Assembly: GCF_001043005.1 (NCBI RefSeq)
Contig: NZ_JYKZ01000002.1
Coordinates: forward strand, 186,001 to 250,000
From: Pseudomonas psychrophila
Lineage (GTDB): Bacteria; Pseudomonadota; Gammaproteobacteria; Pseudomonadales; Pseudomonadaceae
Length of the DNA stretch: 64,000 nt
Direction of reading: 5' to 3'
Made by a program: the position numbers and the translations under genes
The notes under the pieces: model-generated
The model's database searches: none
The model's input: the letters and a program-made list of their open reading frames with translations, nothing else
Told to the model about the DNA's origin: nothing
Shown here: positions 60,035-64,000 of the stretch, one piece after another
How positions within the stretch are numbered: position 1 is the first letter of the stretch
How the letters are laid out: each line of letters opens with the position of its first letter

Positions 60035-60913
60035 TTAAGCCGCGGGCTTGACGCTGTTGTGCCAGATCAGGACGCGGCTGACGCGGTTGTCTTCGGTCTG
60101 GAGTATCTCCAGGCGATAGCCGCCGATTTTCAGGCATACCGTGGTTTCCGGGATGGTTTCCAGCGCTTCGGTGACAAGACCGTTGAGGGTTTTGGGGCCG
60201 TCGCAGGGCAGGTGCCAGCCCAGGGCTTTGTTCAGCTCGCGGATGGAGGCTGCACCATCAACCACATAGCGTCCGTCAGGCAGGGGATCGATATGCGGGT
60301 TGTCGACGTTTTGCTCATCCTCGAACTCACCTACGATTTCCTCGAGGATGTCTTCAAGTGTGACGATGCCGAGCACTTCACCGTATTCATCGACCACCAC
60401 GCCCAGCCTGCGCTGTTGCTTGTGAAAGTTCAGCAGCTGCAGTTGCAGTGGGGTGCTTTCGGGGATGAAGTAAGGCTCGTGGCAAACGGCCAGCAATGCC
60501 TCTTTGGTCAGGCTGGCATCAGGCAGCATATGTTGAATATGACGGGTGTTGAGGATGGCTTCGACCTGATTGATGTCGTTATGAAACACCGGCAGGCGCG
60601 TGCGTGTGGTCTGGCGCAGTTGCTCAATCAGGTCTTCGATCGGATCGTCGAGGTTGAGGCCTTCGACTTCACTGCGCGGGATCAGGATGTCGTTGACCGT
60701 GATGTTGTCCAGCGCATGGATGCCGGAAAGCAGGTGCGGGCGGCTGTTGGCCTGCTCGTCCTGTTGCTGGGGCGTTTCTTCTCGCGGTTGCAGGGCTTCT
60801 GCACGCTTGGCCGCTGCGCCGGTCTTGCCTAGAAAGTAGCCGACAAGTATCCCGGCTCCTGCAATCAACAGTGCCGAGGCCGTCAGAATCGACCCGGGGG
60901 GCAAGCTATCCAT
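60035..60913 (-). CDS. CBS/CorC_HlyC-domain protein lacking the DUF21 membrane domain
   Basis: A 292-residue protein related to the CNNM/YfjD (HlyC/CorC) family. A single membrane segment (about 8-30, [20 protein letters not shown]) and a short Gln-rich linker lead directly into the paired CBS domains (from about 70: [24 protein letters not shown] [21 protein letters not shown]). The C-terminal transporter-associated domain is at about 205-285. Full-length relatives have about 420 residues and a DUF21 domain of four helices that is missing here, so it is unlikely to be a stand-alone transporter. It lies 12 bases after ypjD. Confidence 0.88.
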   Translation of the reverse strand: MDSLPPGSILTASALLIAGAGILVGYFLGKTGAAAKRAEALQPREETPQQQDEQANSRPHLLSGIHALDNITVNDILIPRSEVEGLNLDDPIEDLIEQLRQTTRTRLPVFHNDINQVEAILNTRHIQHMLPDASLTKEALLAVCHEPYFIPESTPLQLQLLNFHKQQRRLGVVVDEYGEVLGIVTLEDILEEIVGEFEDEQNVDNPHIDPLPDGRYVVDGAASIRELNKALGWHLPCDGPKTLNGLVTEALETIPETTVCLKIGGYRLEILQTEDNRVSRVLIWHNSVKPAA

Positions 60914-60925
60914 AATTATCGCCCG

Positions 60926-61738
60926 TCAGATATGCAGAATGTATTCACGAACCAGCTTGCTGCCAAAGTAGGCAAGCATCAGCAGGCAGAAACCGGCAAA
61001 CGTCCATCGGATGGCTTTATGGCCGCGCCAGCCGAGGTGGTAACGGCCCAGCAGCAGCACGCTGAATACAATCCAGGCCAGGCAAGCCAGCAAGGTTTTG
61101 TGCACCAGATGCTGGGCGAACAGGTTGCCCAAAAACAACCAGCCGGAAATCAGAGACATCGAAAGCAGTGACCAGCCTGCCCACAAGAAGCCGAACAGGA
61201 GGCTTTCCATGGTTTGCAGCGGCGGGAAGTTCTTGATCAGGCCCTTGGGGTGCTTGTGCTTGAGCTGATAGTTTTGCAGCGACAGCAGCAATGCCTGGAA
61301 CACCGCAATGGTGAACATCCCATAGGCAAGGATCGACAGCAGAATATGCGCGAGTATGCCGGGCTCTTCATTAATGACCTGGACCGTACCTGGCGGCGCG
61401 AACTCGGACAGCAGCACCGTCAGCATGCCCAGCGGATATAAAAGCAGCAGCAGGTTTTCAACCGGTATCCGGGCGCAGGCAACCAAGGTCACCGTGATCA
61501 CGGCCGCGGCAATCAGGCTGGCAGCACTGAAAAAGTCCAGCTCAAGGCCCGCCGGGGTCATCAGGTGGGTGTACAGGCTGGCGGCGTGGGCGAGGACGGC
61601 AAGAATGCCGAGCGTCACCAACAGGCGTTTGTTTGCCATTGCGCCTTGGCGCAGGCAAGAGCCTTGATAGAAGGTCGCAGCGGCATATAAGCAGGCGGCG
61701 GCGAGGCTGGGTAGCATGCTGGGTGACAAGGGGAGCAT
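60926..61738 (-). CDS. ypjD: YpjD/CcsA-like cytochrome c assembly family membrane protein
   Basis: A 270-residue inner-membrane protein with about eight helices, of the CcmC/CcsA-like YpjD family always found next to ffh in Pseudomonas. The conserved tryptophan-rich heme-handling region is at FGFLWAGWSLLSMSLISGW, and a conserved His is in LYTHLM and in LAHILLSILAYG. The start at 61738 has AGGA upstream. Its function is not proven; a heme or cytochrome role is inferred from the family. It is divergent from ffh and upstream of the CBS-domain gene. Confidence 0.88.
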   Translation of the reverse strand: MLPLSPSMLPSLAAACLYAAATFYQGSCLRQGAMANKRLLVTLGILAVLAHAASLYTHLMTPAGLELDFFSAASLIAAAVITVTLVACARIPVENLLLLLYPLGMLTVLLSEFAPPGTVQVINEEPGILAHILLSILAYGMFTIAVFQALLLSLQNYQLKHKHPKGLIKNFPPLQTMESLLFGFLWAGWSLLSMSLISGWLFLGNLFAQHLVHKTLLACLAWIVFSVLLLGRYHLGWRGHKAIRWTFAGFCLLMLAYFGSKLVREYILHI

Positions 61739-61821
61739 AAATCCTGTTAGGCAAGCCCGAAAGGACTGAGTTTGGCATACAACCGCCTGTACACGAAAGA
61801 CCACATAAGCCGACGGCAAGG

Positions 61822-61850
61822 TGTCGGACACGGCCAGTCTTCGCTATAAT
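61822..61850 (+). promoter_or_regulatory. Probable promoter of ffh
   Basis: A perfect TATAAT at 61845-61850 with the weak -35 TGTCGG at 61822-61827 (17-base spacer), about 97 bases before the ffh start. Confidence 0.5.
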
Positions 61851-61946
61851 CCGCGACCTGCCCACGCCGCAGGCTCGCCGAGCATCAGTTTTACACGGGC
61901 TGGGCCGCAATAACCCCGGTCTACTTTGGGCCTGAAAGGATCGCGC

Positions 61947-63323
61947 ATGTTTGAAAATTTAACCGATCGTCTCTCGCAGACGCTGCGCCATGTCACCGGC
62001 AAGGCCAAGCTGACCGAGGACAATATTAAAGACACCCTGCGTGAAGTACGCATGGCGTTGCTGGAAGCCGACGTGGCTTTGCCGGTCGTCAAAGACTTCG
62101 TCAACGCGGTCAAAGAGCGCGCTGTGGGCACTGAAGTGTCCCGCAGCCTGACGCCTGGCCAGGCGTTTGTGAAGATTGTGCAGGCTGAGCTTGAAAGCCT
62201 GATGGGCGCTGCCAACGAGGATCTGGTCCTCAATGTCACGCCGCCAGCCGTTGTATTGATGGCCGGTTTGCAGGGTGCGGGTAAAACCACCACCGCCGGC
62301 AAGCTGGCGCGCTTCCTTAAAGAGCGCAAAAAGAAAACCGTGATGGTGGTTTCGGCTGACGTGTACCGTCCGGCCGCGATCAAGCAGTTGGAAACCCTGG
62401 CTGCTGAAGTGGGCGTTACGTTCTTTCCCTCCGATTTGACCCAGAAGCCGGTAGACATCGCTCGCGCAGCCATTGCTGAAGCCAAGCTGAAGTTTATCGA
62501 CGTGGTGATTCTCGATACCGCGGGTCGCCTGCACATCGACGCCGAGATGATGGCCGAGATTCAGGAGCTGCACGCAGCGGTCAAACCAGCAGAAACCCTG
62601 TTCGTCGTCGACGCGATGACTGGGCAAGACGCCGCCAACACGGCCAAGGCCTTTGGCGACGCATTGCCACTGACCGGTGTAATCCTGACCAAGGTCGACG
62701 GTGATGCCCGTGGCGGTGCGGCGTTGTCCGTGCGCGCGATCACCGGCAAGCCGATCAAGTTTATCGGTATGGGCGAGAAGAGCGATGCTCTTGAGCCTTT
62801 CCACCCGGATCGTATTGCTTCACGCATCCTGGGCATGGGCGACGTGCTCAGCCTGATCGAGCAGGCCGAACAGACCCTCGACAAAGACAAAGCCGACAAA
62901 CTGGCTAAAAAGCTTAAAAAAGGTAAAGGCTTCGACCTCGAAGACTTCCGCGACCAACTGCAACAGATGAAGAACATGGGCGGCCTTGGCGGTCTCATGG
63001 ACAAGCTGCCAAACATGGGTGGCGTCAATCTGGCGCAAATGGGCAATGCCCAGGGCGCAGCAGAAAAGCAATTCAAGCAGATGGAAGCCATCATCAACTC
63101 CATGACCCCGGCCGAGCGCCGCGACCCTGAGCTGATCAGCGGTTCGCGCAAACGCCGTATCGCCATGGGTTCCGGCACTCAGGTGCAGGACATCGGTCGC
63201 TTGATCAAGCAGCACAAGCAGATGCAAAAGATGATGAAGAAGTTCTCCACCAAAGGTGGGATGGCCAAAATGATGCGCGGCATGGGCTCAATGATGCCCG
63301 GCGGCGGCATGCCAAAAATGTAA
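61947..63323 (+). CDS. ffh: Signal recognition particle protein Ffh
   Basis: A 458-residue SRP54 GTPase that targets nascent inner-membrane proteins to FtsY with 4.5S RNA. It has an N-terminal helical bundle, a G domain with GLQGAGKTT (about 107-115), DTAGRLH, TKVDGDARGG, and a Met-rich M domain (from about 300; many Met residues in MKNMGGLGGLMDKLPNMGG and MGSGTQVQDIG) for RNA and signal binding. The ATG at 61947 with AAGGA upstream is the real start; a seven-residue extension is not. It is followed by rpsP, which has its own promoter. Confidence 0.97.
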   Translation: MFENLTDRLSQTLRHVTGKAKLTEDNIKDTLREVRMALLEADVALPVVKDFVNAVKERAVGTEVSRSLTPGQAFVKIVQAELESLMGAANEDLVLNVTPPAVVLMAGLQGAGKTTTAGKLARFLKERKKKTVMVVSADVYRPAAIKQLETLAAEVGVTFFPSDLTQKPVDIARAAIAEAKLKFIDVVILDTAGRLHIDAEMMAEIQELHAAVKPAETLFVVDAMTGQDAANTAKAFGDALPLTGVILTKVDGDARGGAALSVRAITGKPIKFIGMGEKSDALEPFHPDRIASRILGMGDVLSLIEQAEQTLDKDKADKLAKKLKKGKGFDLEDFRDQLQQMKNMGGLGGLMDKLPNMGGVNLAQMGNAQGAAEKQFKQMEAIINSMTPAERRDPELISGSRKRRIAMGSGTQVQDIGRLIKQHKQMQKMMKKFSTKGGMAKMMRGMGSMMPGGGMPKM

Positions 63324-63330
63324 TTTACCC

Positions 63331-63352
63331 GCCTGAACGCTTGCGTTCGGGC
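63331..63352 (+). terminator. Hairpin after ffh
   Basis: GCCTGAACGC and GCGTTCGGGC pair over 10 positions (one wobble) with a tight TT turn, 8 bases after the ffh stop. It lacks a T-run, so terminator strength is uncertain. Confidence 0.5.
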
Positions 63353-63472
63353 AACTCGCAGCAATGCGAGACACCCGGCAAACCCGCACTGTGCGGGAGC
63401 TGACCTGTCACCATTCGTGGTGATCTCGTTGCAAGTCTGTACGGCATGCCGATAGGCGCCAGAAAAAGACAT

Positions 63473-63500
63473 TTGCAAAAGTCCGGATATTCCTTAGAAT
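63473..63500 (+). promoter_or_regulatory. Sigma-70 promoter of rpsP-rimM
   Basis: TTGCAA (63473-63478), a 16-base spacer and TAGAAT (63495-63500), 73 bases before the rpsP start. Confidence 0.7.
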
Positions 63501-63572
63501 ATGCGGCCTTTCGGGCACCTATGCCCGCTGTGCCTTTAGATTTGCAGCACCGACTACAGGAACGATGTTCAC

Positions 63573-63824
63573 ATGCTAACAATCCGTCTTGCCCTTGGCG
63601 GCTCCAAAAAGCGCCCGTTTTACCACTTGACCGTTACCGACAGCCGTAACCCACGCGACGGTTCCCACAAGGAACAAATTGGTTTCTTCAACCCGGTTGC
63701 CCGTGGTCAAGAAGTCCGTTTCTCCGTTAAAGAAGACCGCCTCGCCTACTGGCTGAGCGTTGGTGCTCAACTGTCTGAGCGTGTTGCTCAGCTGGTTAAA
63801 GAAAACGCTAAGGCTGCGGCCTGA
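63573..63824 (+). CDS. rpsP: Ribosomal protein S16
   Basis: An 83-residue 30S protein. The N-terminus [19 protein letters not shown] and [18 protein letters not shown] are diagnostic of bS16, needed for 30S assembly. It begins the rpsP-rimM-trmD-rplS operon that is standard in proteobacteria. rimM starts 5 bases after its stop. Confidence 0.97.
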   Translation: MLTIRLALGGSKKRPFYHLTVTDSRNPRDGSHKEQIGFFNPVARGQEVRFSVKEDRLAYWLSVGAQLSERVAQLVKENAKAAA

Positions 63825-63829
63825 GCAAT

Positions 63830-64000
63830 ATGAGCGTGACGCCTGAAACTGCTGATGATTTGATCGTTATCGGCAAAATCTACTCGATTCACGGCGTGCG
63901 CGGCGAAGTGAAGGTTTATTCCTTTACGGATCCAATTGATAACCTGTTGGACTACAAAAAGCTGACGCTTCGGCGCGGTAATGATGTGCGACAGGCAGAG
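63830..64000 (+). CDS. rimM: Ribosome maturation factor RimM (3' end outside window)
   Basis: The first 57 codons of RimM are present; the rest lies beyond the window. The N-terminal domain start DLIVIGKIYSIHGVRGEVKV followed by SFTDPIDNLLDY is characteristic. RimM assists maturation of the 30S head with protein S19. It is 5 bases after rpsP and clearly in the same operon. Confidence 0.95.
   Translation, partial: MSVTPETADDLIVIGKIYSIHGVRGEVKVYSFTDPIDNLLDYKKLTLRRGNDVRQAE

Overview
The window is a gene-dense chromosomal segment of a gammaproteobacterium, almost certainly a Pseudomonas of the fluorescens lineage. This rests on three things: the gene orders pepA-holC-valS, lptFG, lepA-lepB-rnc-era-recO-pdxJ and ffh-rpsP-rimM; the high-GC codon use; and the many copies of the GTGGGAGCG...GCTCGCGA palindromic repeat (REP/REPIN) typical of that group. 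Species cannot be fixed by eye. No rRNA, tRNA, CRISPR array, insertion sequence or complete prophage was seen.

Layout. 1-4837: a short-chain dehydrogenase cut by the window edge, a small membrane protein, yaaA, an exported polysaccharide-deacetylase-like protein with an altered metal motif, and a PIN-PhoH ATPase. 4838-12605: an accessory type VI secretion module with vgrG, a DUF4123 adaptor, a large VasX/BTH_I2691-type pore effector, a membrane protein that is the likely immunity factor, and possibly a 47-codon ORF. Most junctions are ATGA overlaps. Upstream lies a 539-base AT-richer region with an ordered set of inverted and direct repeats and a sigma-54-like element. 12583-18156: an RND pump with its adaptor, a divergent LysR regulator and a small DMT-type permease. 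18302-21882: moaCDE, the RhlB helicase and a carboxylesterase. 21905-26467: the general amino-acid ABC transporter aapJQMP, preceded by a near-consensus sigma-54 promoter and an NtrC-like upstream site. 26508-27327: an mqsRA toxin-antitoxin pair with its own palindromic operator. 27419-29420: a GntR regulator and a CynX-type MFS transporter. 29487-33384: small enzymes, YejK, an HU protein and rlmF. 33483-41455: valS, holC and pepA, then lptFG in the opposite direction. 41617-47705: the lepA-lepB-rnc-era-recO-pdxJ series. 47799-58350: mltF, purL, NIF3-like, L,D-transpeptidase, two Nudix enzymes, gamma-carbonic anhydrase, a VUT transporter and purT. 58460-64000: an MHS-family MFS transporter, a CBS-domain protein lacking the usual DUF21 domain, ypjD, ffh, rpsP and the start of rimM.

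How they work together. Most genes are housekeeping: translation and protein export (valS, lepA, lepB, ffh, rpsP, rimM), RNA processing (rnc, era, rhlB), envelope assembly (lptFG, mltF, L,D-transpeptidase), purine and cofactor synthesis (purL, purT, pdxJ, moaCDE) and nutrient uptake. The variable parts are the T6SS effector module, the mqsRA pair and the efflux and MFS cassettes. The most interesting signals are the repeat-rich control region before vgrG, the abrupt codon-use change inside the pore effector, the sigma-54/NtrC-like control of aapJQMP, and the two tandem hairpins between lepB and rnc where the DUF4845 gene expected from other pseudomonads is missing.
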